A stretch of DNA of 64,000 nt from Periplaneta americana (lineage: Eukaryota > Arthropoda > Insecta > Blattodea > Blattidae). The stretch spans positions 21,981,708 through 22,045,707 of the forward strand of contig NC_091120.1 of NCBI RefSeq assembly GCF_040183065.1, in the 5' to 3' direction. Positions within the stretch are counted from its first letter, which is position 1, and each line of letters begins with the position of its first letter. The translations under genes and the position numbers were made by a program. Of the stretch, positions 51,521 through 63,384 are shown piece by piece. The notes under the pieces were generated by a model. It did no database searches and was not told the DNA's origin. It saw only the letters and a program-made list of their open reading frames with translations.

Positions 51521-53524
51521 ATTAATTCATTTACACAGAGTGTAGTATACAGAAGAACAGTATGGCATTGGACTATATACAGAAGTAATACTGACAGATA
51601 TTCATTATGTACTGTCTGTTGCTAAATATATACAGTATTGCTATCGAAATTCCAAAATTAATTATTACACAAATACTTTTCCTCACTCTTGAGAGATCAT
51701 AACATATACAAGAACCATGTAAATCAAATAATTTTAACTTTATCAAATTCATATTGTAGAAGAGACTGCGAGTTTCAACATAAAACTACGAATATAGCTA
51801 GAACGACGAACTCTTAAAAGTTTTAATTTGTATTCCCATTACTGTACTCATAGATTCATAATACATCATGTCTCCTCACCACTGTCATTCCTGTTCATGA
51901 AGGGAAGTTACATTTATGTAAAAGAAGAAGAAAAGAAATAGAGATGAATTTGATTTTTTATATATTAACTTTTAATAGTCTTAATTAAAATCATTATGGA
52001 AATGAAAACGATGCCACACTACACACTTCAGACTTCCTGCATTAAATAATGAACAAAGTTTGGTTACTTGGTGGAAAATAGGAATATGATACACAAATAA
52101 AGTCTATTTACATTAAATTCTATCTGCACCTAGCTTTTTTTATTTTGGCTTTTTACAGATACTATGTAAGGTAAATGATGCAGTGCACATTTCATACCTG
52201 TTATATACGAAATTCCGGAAGATAATCAGAAACTAATATAAGTGGTACAGATGTTCATTTTATGGTGTACATAACATTGGTCTCTCCTAATACAGTGCAT
52301 ACATTACTGTCATGCATTGTGCATAATTTAAAATTGTTTTCTTTTTTCCAAAGTATTGTAATATAAAATCTTGAAAATAATTCTTAGGTTTTCTGTCCTG
52401 TCTTCACATTGGACTCAAGATCCATAATAACAGGACACAATGTCATATCTTAATACGAGAAAGTTTTCACAGTAATCTGACAACCTTTAAAGGATTTTAA
52501 TGATGCATTTTCCAGGTGTTAATTTCATATTAAATCCAATGACTGTCCGTGAATGAACAACCTTTCCAAAGAAAACTTCACTTTATAATTATTTATAATC
52601 TGACATGATACATCAGATGGGAAACCTGCACTGTAGATGAATTGCAGAATCAGAATGTGTACAGTATAGTCCGACCATCGGATCTGTGCCCACGTAAGAT
52701 ATGCGAATTGAACCTTAATTCCTTTTCAGCCTCGGCAATTCATTTCTCCCCCTGTATTCCTATTTCTCTCATTTCTATCCCTCTCCCTTTCTCTCCCCCA
52801 CTACTCACAATTTTGAGCCTTCTTGCGGGACAGTTTATTTGCACTTGCAGTCCAGTGTTGTCAACTCAACATGAATACTGTAGCACGGAGTGGTGAAAGA
52901 AATATTATTAAGCAAGTAATAGAATTTTGCATAAGTCAATCAGCGTCATTAGACCTACTTAAATTAAATTATGGATAAGTAATAATTAACCTTACAATAT
53001 TATAAGCAATATTCAAGAGACATGATACTGTTTGACGGAAGTTTGGCAATATCCCTATTCGGCAAGGTTCGTGGCCTGCTGTTTGACGTAGTGGGAGAGA
53101 AACGGGTGGAATGGGGTGAGTAGAGGCATTAACTTTTCCAAGAACGACGACAGCGCTGAAGGGGCATACATTCGATCGTCCGACAATACATAAACAAATG
53201 TAAGAAAAAGTAACACTTTGTTGTGACTGTTGACTGTTTAAAAAAAATTAACTAATAAAATTGAACTTAACGGATACTGTAATATACATACATGGCATTA
53301 ACCTGCTGACTGTATACAAATCATAAAATCTCATTTGAAGACCAATAACCTGCAAGTAAATGTCAAAATATCGAAATATATGCATCACACAACTTTATAA
53401 AAACATTTCAATAAATTATGCAAAATGTGGTTAAATTCAAGCATTTACGAGTAACAAAATACAGTATGATAGGAATGGGAGTATGATGTCCTCAAGAATT
53501 CAATGTTATTATTCGATTATTATC
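51521..53524. other. unassigned AT-rich DNA
   Basis: No gene or recognised transposon is visible. It may be partly 3' UTR or downstream flank of the minus-strand AT-hook gene. Confidence 0.3.
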
Positions 53525-54383
53525 TTAAGGCTGGTTCACAATAAACCAGAAACGAGAATCGGAACGAAAACGGTAAAATTGTTAAAATGTGTACATTTAA
53601 ATGTGAGCATTCACAATTAACGAAAAGCTTGCTGGAGCCCAGGATCGGGAACGGAGAGTTGACCAAGTTTCAACTTTGGCGTTCACGTTTCCAATCTAAA
53701 AGCTATTTTGTAGTCGTATATTTTGTAGCAAGAAGACCGTGACATAACCTATGCATTATTTTGTTCTGTGCTGTGCATCATGGAGCAAGTTTTATTTGTT
53801 GAGATTCTAATATTGAGTGTTGAGGAAAATCCTCACTTTTACTATAAGCGACGCGCCTCATATAAAGATGAGAAAATGAAGGAAAATACGTGGCTTTCAA
53901 TAGCTGCATCTTTGAACACCGTAAGTGAATCATATTTTATTACTATATTGGTTGTATTACACACTACATATTCATGCTTCACTTCAATAACTACTGTTGT
54001 GTTCATTTTTGTTCTATTACAAATGTTTCTTCTCTAATTATTTTACGTTGTGGTAGACTTAAAATAGGTTGTGATAATAAAGATGCATGGGCATATTTAT
54101 AGTACCGTACGTAATGAAATGTTTCAGTTGAAATTTCGAAGTTGGTTAACCTGTGTTTATGTTGGCTGCCTTGTACTCATGTGAGAATGCCATTGGTCAA
54201 TTATACACAAATAACATCAGAATGCGTAATATTGACTTTACATATCGTTATTGACATGTATATCGATATGCATAGTCGTCTACGTTCTCGGTTTATTGTG
54301 AATAAAAATTTTTCATATTCACGTCCTCTGCTTCTCGTTTTCATTCTGGTTCTCCTTCCCGGTTTATTGTGAACCAGCCTTTA
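53525..54383 (+). mobile_element. PIF/Harbinger-type element with MADF exon
   Basis: Inverted ends AGGCTGGTTCACAATAAACC and GGTTTATTGTGAACCAGCCT are flanked by TTA on both sides (53525-53527, 54381-54383), the 3-bp duplication typical of PIF/Harbinger. At 53780-53920 an open frame reads VEILILSVEENPHFYYKRRA, then YKDEKMKENTWLSIAASLNT, a MADF DNA-binding domain start. It is followed by a good donor GTAAGT at 53921. MADF/Myb accessory proteins are encoded by this superfamily. No transposase gene is left, so this is a deletion derivative. Confidence 0.85.
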
Positions 54384-54404
54384 CTTGTTTATCAAGGCAT
54401 GAAA

Positions 54405-54407
<3 letters not shown>

Positions 54408-54452
<45 letters not shown>
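54408..54452. repeat. (ATT)n microsatellite
   Basis: A pure ATT run next to the Harbinger-type element. Confidence 0.95.
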
Positions 54453-55207
54453 CTTTCAATGGAAAGGTCTGACATTTGAAAAAAATGTATGCAATGAAAC
54501 ACACACTTAACTCGTAATAAAGAAAACAAAATGGCTGGCTAAGCTAGACACTAAAGGAATGTTATGAACAAGTGCCATCTTTCATTTCTTTACAGAACTG
54601 TACCCTAGATACACAACAGATATGGAACCTCATTTTTCTTAAAAGGTAGGGATTCTCATGATGCAGGAAACAGGAGCCACGAACTATGGAATGCAAGTTC
54701 ATTAAGATGTACAGGAAGCGGAATTTAATGTTTAAAATAACTTGGAAATATTTGTTGTGAAGTATCTTTTGTTTACATGACCACAATCACTGTGAAGTTG
54801 TGAAAAAATGTTATCAGTTATCTTTCTGTGATACGAAGTTCATTTCATAAGTGACGCTTATAAAGACTGTAAAAAAAAAAAATATACACAACACACAATT
54901 ATCGGCAAACAACCACGAGTCTCAGCATTGGTAGAATTTTGATACTTGCACATTTCTATTTCAAACACAGACATAATAAGTGTACACAATGTCCATTCAT
55001 TGCAGTCAATGACAATAAATGCAGTAAATCGAATACTGATTTAACTGATAAGAAAGTACTGCATGAAATAACATAAATTATAACTTCAACTGCAAGATAC
55101 AAATTTCCTACACATTAATGAATTGTTGCCTAATTCATATACGGACAGCAATATCTATGATTATGCTAAATCTGTTCTGATCCATTTGTGAGAAGTGATG
55201 AACCTGG
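54453..55207 (-). other. probable 3' UTR of the AT-hook gene
   Basis: DNA directly downstream of the stop codon at 55208 on the minus strand. No other gene is seen. The position of the poly(A) site is not clear. Confidence 0.3.
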
Positions 55208-56227
55208 TCAACTTTCAATAGGAAGAATGAGGACACCTGAAGATTCAATTCCTTTCACAGACAAAATGTCGGCTGTACCGTTTATAGTTTCATTGCACTT
55301 TGCTTCCACTTCAATACTGGAATCTGCTTTTAAATGCAAGGACGCATTTTCTACATCCTTCACCACATTTTTCTCTGTACTCTCCTCATCTTTTACTGTA
55401 CTATCTGCCTGAAAATCCACACCATTGCATTGCTCTTCTTGGTGAACTGAACCCTCCTCAAATCCAGGTTTACTTACAACGGATGAAATCTTCCTCTGTC
55501 GCCCCCTTCCTTTTGCAGTTGTACCTGGTGACAGACCGTTTAACATCGCATTTTCCTCAGCTACAAGGGATTTAAATTTTTCACTGTATCTCCTCCCAAA
55601 TTTAGAGGGTCTGGGCTGTAGTGTTTCATTATTTGTGGAACTTACTGCAACACTTTGATGTTCATCAGGAACTGTACAAGGTGGGTTTGTATTTCCGTTC
55701 TTAAGGTTCTCTTGTACTACTGACTTCCTTGGGCGGCCTCTTTTTGCCTTTTGCACAACATTATTAGTTTCAAATGTTGTGGTAACATTCTGAACTGGTG
55801 TACTCTGTTCATCTGTCACAGCAATTTTCAGGTCTGTAGCAATATCACCATTGGTGGAAGGTTCTCCATTTTGAATTGTTACCTCTCCATTCTCAGCAGT
55901 ATTTTCGTCCAGAACTGCACAGGATTCCACACTGCTATCTGGTAATTTGTCACATGTACCAATCTTTCGCTCTCCTGAGGAAGATGAATTTAACTCCATG
56001 GTGTCTCTTTCAACAGACTGTACAGCAGTGACTGCTTTAGTTTCATTATTAGATCCATTCTGAACAACATCACAATCTCCCACCTTTGTTTCAACTTCTT
56101 TACTTATATAATTGCATTCAAGTGTTGATACGGAGGACTCCTCACTTACTTCCTCCTCTTCCGTACCCACTTTGCCATTCAGTGCTGCCAATGAACCTAA
56201 TGACTCAGCCATACCACTTGTTGTTAC
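55208..56227 (-). CDS. terminal exon of an AT-hook, acidic, probably nuclear protein
   Basis: A 340-codon open frame starts at a clear acceptor TTTTCTTGCAG (first exon base 56227) and ends TGA at 55208-55210. The exon begins VTTSGMAESLGSLAALNGKV. The Met just before the acceptor is in the intron and is not a start. The content is rich in S, T, E, N and V and probably disordered. It has two AT-hook-like basic motifs, KAKRGRPRKS and KGRGRQRKISS, and a basic FGRRYSEKFKSL stretch between them. The C-terminus is ESSGVLILPIES. AT hooks bind the minor groove of AT-rich DNA, so a chromatin or transcription role is likely. I do not recognise the family. Upstream exons lie right of 56233, probably beyond the window. 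Confidence 0.7.
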   Translation of the reverse strand, partial: VTTSGMAESLGSLAALNGKVGTEEEEVSEESSVSTLECNYISKEVETKVGDCDVVQNGSNNETKAVTAVQSVERDTMELNSSSSGERKIGTCDKLPDSSVESCAVLDENTAENGEVTIQNGEPSTNGDIATDLKIAVTDEQSTPVQNVTTTFETNNVVQKAKRGRPRKSVVQENLKNGNTNPPCTVPDEHQSVAVSSTNNETLQPRPSKFGRRYSEKFKSLVAEENAMLNGLSPGTTAKGRGRQRKISSVVSKPGFEEGSVHQEEQCNGVDFQADSTVKDEESTEKNVVKDVENASLHLKADSSIEVEAKCNETINGTADILSVKGIESSGVLILPIES

Positions 56228-56328
56228 CTGCAAGAAAACAATCTATATTATCTAAATCTTTAAAAACTTAAAAGTAGAGTAGAGTAAGTGCAATCACAAA
56301 CATAAGAGTTTTATTTCGATATCTATAT

Positions 56329-58083
56329 GTAGGGTGATTCACGAAGATGTGCAATAGTCCAGGAACTGATCCCTGATATTGTGAAGAAAAAAGTTCATAT
56401 ACACATGCCCGATTTTGAATAGTTCTGGAAAAAGTCATAGTTCTCGTTTCTCTAACGCTTGTAAACTTTACTTGAGTACTTACTTACTGGCTTTTAAGGA
56501 ACCCAGAGGTTCATTGCCGCCCTTACATAAGCCCGCCATCGGTCCCTATCCTGTGCAAGATTAATCCAGTCTCTATCATCATATCCCACCTCCCTCAAAT
56601 CCATTTTAATATTATCTTCCCATCTACGTCTCAGCCTCCCTAGAGGTCTTTTTCCCTTCGGCCTCCCAACTAACACTCTATATGTATTTCTGGATTCGCC
56701 CATACATGCTACATGCCCTGCCCATCTCAAATGTCTGGATTTAATGTTCCTAATTATGTCAGGTGAAGAATACAATGCGTGCAGTTCTGTATTGTGTAAC
56801 TTTCTCCAGTCTCCTGTAACTTCATCCCTCTTAGCCCCAAATATTTTCCTGAGAACCTTATTCTCAAAAACCCTTAACCTATGTTACTCTCTCAAAGTGA
56901 GAGTCCAAGTTTCACAACCATAAAGAACAACCGGTAATATAACTGTTTTATCAATTCTAACTTTCAGATTTTTTCACAGCAGACTGGATGATAGAAGCTT
57001 CTCAACTGAATAATAACAGGCATTTCCCATATTTATTCTGTGTTTAATTTCCTCCCGAGTATCATTTATATTTGTTACTGTTGCTCCAAGATATTTAAAC
57101 TTCTCCATCTCTTCGAAAGATAAATTTCAAATTTTTATATTTCCATTTTGTACAATATTATCGTCACGAGACATAATCATATACTTTGTCTTTTCAGGAT
57201 TTACTTCCAAACCTACCTCTTTACTTGCTTCCAGTAAAATCCCCGTGTTTTCCCTAATCACTTGTGGATTTTCTCCTAACATATTCACGTCATCCGCATA
57301 GACAAGCAGCTGATGTAACCCATTCAATTCCAAACCCTCTCTGTTATCCTGGACTTTCCCAATGACATACTCTAGAGCAAAGTTAAAAAGTAAAGGTGAT
57401 AGTGCATCTCTTTGCTTTAGCCCACAAAACTTTACTCGAGTACTTAGAATTATACCATACTCCAAATAATGCTTGAAACAATCGACAGAGAAGTGCATAA
57501 AAATTCACAACGAATTGTAAACTAGATCTACTGTTGACAATTTTGATTTATTCACGGCCAAACACAACCTAAGTGTGGCACAGACAGTTCACGCTAAGGA
57601 GGCTATGTGTATTGTTCCAAAAGGCGAGATCTTTGAAAACCAGCTTAATACAAATTCGAAGGAGTTCAGGTAAAAGGGGTTAAGTCATTTTTGTGCAAAT
57701 TAAGTTTTGTTCCCCAAGTTAAAAAATAATAATAATACTAGCATTTGATGTGTTTTATTTATGTAGAAAATTATTTCCAAAAGGGTCTGAAGTTTAATTT
57801 ATCTCAAAACTCATTTTTATGACTTATCTCCCTTTACCCAAACACCACTGAATTATTCTGATGAGTAATAATGTGAATGCACTTTAATAAATTTATAATA
57901 CAGCCAGTACCATTTTCCTAGATATTTAAATGCATATACCTTCATAACTTCCATGTTCATGTTCAACATTCAGGAGGATGTAACTTAATTTAAAAATATA
58001 ACATGTTTATACGAAATTTCTTCATCACAATATCAAGAATGAGTTCACAGGGTATTGCACGATCTTCGTGAATCACTCTGTAT
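56329..58083. mobile_element. TIR element (mariner/Tc1-like ends) split by a LINE
   Basis: Left TAGGGTGATTCACGAAGATG and right GATCTTCGTGAATCACTCTG are inverted, with about 70 bp of similarity that includes CTGATATTGTGA and its inverse. TA lies at both ends. No transposase is readable. A family A LINE with its own target duplication sits at 56463-57446. It lies in the intron upstream of the AT-hook exon. Confidence 0.7.
56463..57446 (-). mobile_element. LINE family A, 5'-truncated, with target duplication
   Basis: The 20-bp AAACTTTACTTGAGTACTTA at 56463-56482 and 57427-57446 (one mismatch) brackets the LINE. The minus strand reads [34 protein letters not shown] and [15 protein letters not shown]. 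After frame changes near 57125 and 56880 it reads YSSPDIIRNIKSRHLRWAGH, PLGRLRRRWEDNIKMDLREV and DRDRWRAYVRAAMN. It is truncated within the RT domain at nearly the same base as the copy at the left edge of the window. Confidence 0.88.
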
Positions 58084-58351
58084 ATGAAAATAGGCACTAG
58101 TATTCCGAACTCTTAGCACGTAATGGATAGATTTCTTATAGAATTTATATGACATGTCATTCATACTACTGTATTACATAAGATGTACAATGTATATATA
58201 CAGCATGTTTCAAAATTATGGCAACACTTTCATATCATTATTAAGTAAGTATTAATGATAACAGTAATTTTATTCTCAAACAATGAAGACACAGTTCTCA
58301 AGATTGTATGACGAAAGCTAATCAACTATACAAAACTGTATAAATGAAAAA

Positions 58352-58382
58352 AAAAATCTCTGTCTCTCTCTCTCTGTCTGTC
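58352..58382. repeat. (CT)n-rich microsatellite
   Basis: A TCTCTGTCTCTCTCTCTCTG run. Confidence 0.85.
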
Positions 58383-58492
58383 TAAGATGTTGCTGTTCTG
58401 TTAAACCAGATAACCCATTAACGTTCCCAAGTTTCAGCTGGACTTCCAATAATGTGAGCCTCATGATAAAATATTTGATTTGATTTTATCAT

Positions 58493-59233
58493 ACATGTCA
58501 GTTATATGGCTGCAAAAGGGTATCTGTTGGATACAGGGGGGAGGGCCATTAATCCTTCCCATTGAAGGTTTTAAGGAACCAACCTGGACAAATACCCAAT
58601 GTCCCATCCCTACCTTCCCGTGGTGCAGCTGTTAGTAAGCATAATTTTACAAGCTGAACTAAAGGGAGGGGCTACTCATCAATTAGCACTGGTCAGCTTG
58701 ATGAGTTAATAACTGAATTTGGTATAATTTTCCTCTATTCAATACCTAATTCCCTCTTTACCCTTTCCTATCCAGTCCTCTAACTGAACTCTTACTTTCT
58801 TCGACCCCGACGGCATTAGAGCATTCGAGGCCTAGGGGTTCATTTCCCTTTCCTTCCTCCTCTTTCTACTTTTCTGTTCCTAGTGCTGACCTGCTATGGC
58901 ACTAAAATCGTCCTCCAGTGGCTTAAGGAGGGAAAGCTGGTGATCAACAAGATCTCCCAGCTTGGTCCAATGGACCCGTCGACCAACAGCAGGTGTGGTC
59001 CTCCAGACATTCTGGGGGTTGTGTGTGAATGAAGTAGCCACCAAAACGTTAAAATATGGTGTTCACTTAAATCAGCTAAAACTTGCCATTTTCATAATGG
59101 ATTCGGAACACCTCAAAATTTGTGCTTCAGTGGCTGACCATGATAATATCTTTGAAAAATATTGGAGTGCAAGAAGTCAAATGACTATTGTCAAATGCCT
59201 GGCATTAGAAAACAACAACAACATGTCAGTTAT
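58493..59233 (+). mobile_element. non-autonomous LINE derivative (LINE E 3' end fused to a 600-bp leader)
   Basis: The 13-bp ACATGTCAGTTAT at 58493-58505 and 59221-59233 brackets a 715-bp unit. The first 590 bp starts ATGGCTGCAAAAGGGTATCT. It contains CCCGTGGTGCAGCTGTTAGT and ends AACTTGCCATTTTC, with no RT. It joins directly to the end of LINE E ORF2 (MDSEHLKICASVADHDNIFE) and the tail AAAACAACAACA. The same fusion occurs at 63385-64000, so this is a family and not a one-off break. The leader is probably the LINE 5' UTR or ORF1 start, or an unrelated promoter. Confidence 0.85.
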
Positions 59234-59634
59234 TAAGCTATCTTTCCCTTGTAGGCTTTTGACTAAGACACAGTGATATGACTAAGAAAGGCTAAATCTT
59301 TTATCCATTCCTCATCAATAAGCTCTGGTGCTGGGTGCTTAGAGACTGTCTAAAAATTTCTTTATCTCAACCTTATTAGTTCTACTCTGTGTGAACAAAT
59401 AATCTTTTTCTAAATTTTCTCATAACGCATAGTTTTCAGATTTCCTAGCCATTTCTCTATGGAAGCTAACGGAAAGCTGTGCAACTGTAAGTGACCAAGT
59501 CGATCTGTTCATATTATGCGGTGTTTGACATCACTGTCACAAAAATACCCAAACGCTTATCTAGCTGCCCTCGTGAGGGTAGCGTTATTCCAGAAGGAGT
59601 GAGGTCGCCCGATTAGCTCATGATTGAGACCGCC

Positions 59635-60473
59635 TTAAGGTACGGTCACACGTCGCTACTTTTGCAGCGATGCAGTACAAAAAACTGCGCAACTCTCGTA
59701 CCGCGACGTGTGAACAATGGTGCAACCCGAAAAGTAGCGGCTGCCGAACCTGCTGCCCGCTACTTTTCCATGCTGCTCGCAGCTTAAAAGTAGCGACGTG
59801 TGAACAGGGTTCTCAGAGTTGAAGCCGCAGCATTTTCGATATCGGTTTTGTTGAAACTTTTGCTGCGGTTGCGACCAGTGTTGCCACCCATATGTGCCAA
59901 TGATACTTTTATTGTTTGGATGTATTTTAATGTTAGATGTGATAAAATTAAATTACTTGTAACAGTTATTAAATGCACAACACAGTCTGAGCATATTTGC
60001 TGACATTATAATTCACTTTTTTAATTTTCTGTAGCACAGTTTCAAACAGGAGGGTTGCCAACATTGATTGCGTGAATATATTGTTGGTCATCATTTAAGT
60101 ATATAGGCATTTTTAAAAGCTTTATAGTAAAAACAATGCCAATTTCTGAATACTAGTTAGGGCAGAAAAGCAAATAATAGATAAGTAAGCTTTCGCATGA
60201 GTTTATTAATAATGCGAACATAACCACAAAATGTACATTGAGAAGTCAACACGGAGATGGAAACCTGCAGCATGACTGCGGCTGCAAAAGTAGCGCCTTG
60301 TATGTGAATACTCGCAACCTCCAGTTGCAACTTTTGCTGCACTCGGGTTGCGCAGCACAAAAAGTAGCATGCAGCACACTACTTTTGGCTTACGTGTGAA
60401 CACGACACGCAACTTTTGCAGCTGCAGTACAAAAGTTGCGCAGCAAAAGTAGTGACGTGTGACCGTACCATTA
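59635..60473. mobile_element. PIF/Harbinger-type MITE (TTA duplications)
   Basis: Left GGTACGGTCACACGTCGCTA and right TAGTGACGTGTGACCGTACC are inverted, flanked by TTA (59635-59637, 60471-60473). Many subterminal GCAACTTTTGC / AAAAGTAGCGACGTGTGAAC words occur in both orientations. No transposase is visible. The superfamily is inferred from the TTA duplication only. Confidence 0.75.
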
Positions 60474-61390
60474 TAGTCATACTCACATGCTTTAAATTAA
60501 CTTTACACAGAATCAGACTTTTACCCAACAGTAAAATAAACTTTAAAACTAATGAAGATAATAAATGAAACAAGGAAGTACTTCAACAAAGCTATACAGA
60601 TGGACTAAGTTAAGAAGTGTGGTATCACAACCCATGTGGTTTCTGCATGATACAAAGGCACCATAACCAAGGAAACAATAAATATTCAGAAAGAACTGGC
60701 TGGTCCAAGTTATTCCACACTATACGTCAAGTATCCTCTTCACTAAGCTGTCACACACAAACTCTCTCCATGTGAAAATTATTAAAAACAAACAACACTG
60801 ACTTACGAACACCAGCACTTGACTACATGATATGCATGTTCCTAAGCATCGAAATGTCCCAACATACTTCTGTGTTATAAAAAAATTAAGAGAAAATTAA
60901 ATTGCAAAGAAAACATTAATGCATAAACATAAATTACCGTATTTCACCACATAATCATCGCCATTGCATAATGGTCGCACCCTTACTTACACACAAATTG
61001 ATCAGGATCTTAAAATTTTACAGCACAATCGTCATATGGATATTTCTGTTTATCACGATCTAGAATTATTTAAAAATGTGCCACCATTGCAACACAAAGC
61101 ACCTTTATGCTCAAGGTCGAATGTGCGAGAAACAGTAATGACAGCTGACGGAAGTGAATGGACTGGAGGTGCGAGATGTTAGCACCAAGCCAATAGTCTT
61201 AAATGCCTTCACAATTGTTGGTTATGAGTGGTGTATTTACGAGTGTTAAATACTTTTTTAGGCCTAGATCAATTACCTTTCTGTGGACTGGTTTAGTCAC
61301 ATAATATCCACTTCAGTGTATCATATGTATCAGTGTATGTGAGTCAATAATACTTAAACTGAGAAGGTTCAATCCGGCATTGGAACTGGA
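60474..61390. other. unassigned intronic or intergenic DNA
   Basis: No gene is recognised. A short 72-codon ORF at 60964 has no recognisable domain. Confidence 0.3.
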
Positions 61391-61557
61391 ATCCGGTGTG
61401 GCTTAGTGGATAGAGCGTCAACACGTAGAGCTGAAAACCCGGGTTCGAATCCCAGTAATGGAGAGAATTTTTCTCTGCTCCACCCATCCTTCATTATATG
61501 ATAATGCAGAATTTCTGCACGGAAATATCATAATATGTACTTTGGTACATCGTAATA
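61391..61557 (+). repeat. tRNA-derived SINE, family S2
   Basis: GTGTGGCTTAGTGGATAGAG (A-box-like), GGGTTCGAATCCCAG (B box), GAGAGAATTTTTCTCTG, then TGATAATGCAGAATTTCTGC and ATGTACTTTGGTAC. It matches the two copies in the 15-kb palindrome. Confidence 0.8.
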
Positions 61558-61572
61558 ATACTGTGTCAATAA

Positions 61573-62280
61573 TACAGTGAAACCTCAGTAAGATGCTCTT
61601 CAAGAAACCAATAAAAGTAGCATATTAAATGGGACCGCGTATTAGTGAGAGTGGGCCATTTTTAAATTTTAACACAAAGGTATAAATCAGTATAAATATT
61701 TGTTAAAGAAATTTAAGGATTTTTAACTGTTGTTCTAAGCGTTGAAGAAGGGATTCCATATGATTCTGCCAACTGTTTCTGTTTCATAATACTATCTTCA
61801 TCATGTTTACAGAGAATTTGTAATTTCTCTTATATCGATAAAGCTTTCCATTTCACTCTTTTATTCATGTTGGCACTAACACGTCACTTCACACTTGTAC
61901 AAGATGCACCGGTCAAGTCTTCACTGACAACGCGATTTAAAACTGCCAGCAAGAAGGACAGGCTCTGTATACAGTAGTCTTGCTGGTACTCAAGGGTCGC
62001 AGTCCATTCCATTGTATTCACCAAACAAAGACTCCTACAAATCCTTGAATATGTGGGCGCTAGTGATAAATATATAGAAGTCCAGGTAAATTTTCTCAGT
62101 ATCTTTTGAAGATATTTTAGAATTTTCAGCCAATGGAAGAGTGTATTTTACACAATGATGAGCACATTAAGGGGTGGATTTTACACGGTTTTATATAGGG
62201 ATGTCAAGGAACCGGACAAAAAGAGCATATCATGCGGGATAGCATAACAAATGGGTGTGTATTATCGGGGTTTCACTGTA
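61573..62280 (-). mobile_element. pogo/Tigger-like element, decayed
   Basis: Ends TACAGTGAAACCTC and GGGGTTTCACTGTA are inverted. On the minus strand near 61730-61870 a frame reads MNKRVKWKALSI, a stop, then EKLQILCKHDEDSIMKQKQL and AESYGIPSS. This is the N-terminal helix-turn-helix of pogo/Tigger transposases. The catalytic part is missing. Confidence 0.8.
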
Positions 62281-62569
62281 GTTATTTATGCAACAAGTGG
62301 ATAATCTTGATGATTATGGCATGAATGAATGTAACGAGTGTCATAATAAGATTATCAACGAGTTGGATACAACACTTCATGGCATCTTAGCATTATAAAT
62401 TGTAGGAAATAAATTATGAAATAATTCAGCATCCACAGCTGACAAAGTCTTCATATGTTCTTATCGATTAGCTGTGCCTGGCATTGGCACTGAATAAAGA
62501 GAAATGAATGACCTTGCAGGTATTACAAACTCTAGCTGTACCTTAGGTATCAAATTTTATTTTATAAAT

Positions 62570-62824
62570 CGACCCTCCCAAGTACTAACATTGTAACTCA
62601 ATTTGTTATGGTTTTGAGTTGTCCTAGTTAATATGGTCTTAAATTGTTTCTTTTTCTCCCAGTACTATCATTGTATAGTTCTAAACCTGCCCAATTGTAT
62701 GTAAAATCTTATTGTTACTCTACATTTTTGTATACACTAATTTACACGATCATTTTAAAACTTCATTTTCATCTCCTGAAAAATGTAAAAAAGTGAGTTG
62801 CAATTTTAGTACTTGGGAGGGTCG
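62570..62824. mobile_element. 255-bp MITE, copy 2
   Basis: CGACCCTCCCAAGTACTAAC and TTTTAGTACTTGGGAGGGTCG-type ends are inverted. It is close to the copy at 44294-44547 along the full length. The terminal repeats here are better preserved on the left. Confidence 0.82.
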
Positions 62825-63384
62825 AAAGGTTCCTTTATTTTGTTACTATAGTTTCTCTGAACCATAAAACTGTTGTATGTGATATTACAAATTATTGTGT
62901 TAAAGATGGGAAATAAATGATATGTTACCTTCTGTCCTGCATTTCATTTCTTGTTACGTGGAGCGTAGAAGCAGTAAGCAAGATAACCAGACGAGTTGCA
63001 TGCATCCCCAACCAAGTGTTCCGGTATTACATCATAGCAAATACGTCATTGCTATTATTGGCATGCAAGCCATAATAAGCCGATTATGCACAATATTGGA
63101 TGCAGTAACAACCTGTTTATAATGCTAGGACGGCATAAAAAGGTGTTTTTAATCCAATAACATCACAGTAATTTTTAAGGTATTATTCACATTATGGTTC
63201 CAGTGTCGCACACTAATATCGGTTCTCTTCCTTCCTCTTCCGCTACAAATCACGCAATTTGGCCATACTTGCTCGCACATGCCCCCGTTATATGGAAGCT
63301 GATAACTGAAAGTTGATGCAACCAATCGTTACCATTTTAATTTATTCTTTACATAAAGGTCGCACAGCATATTTTCATGTCGAC
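62825..63384. other. unassigned DNA
   Basis: No gene or recognised repeat is visible. Confidence 0.3.

Noticed and set aside
56228-56233. Met start for the AT-hook ORF
   Set aside because: This ATG spans a TTGCAG acceptor, so it is intronic. The exon is entered by splicing.
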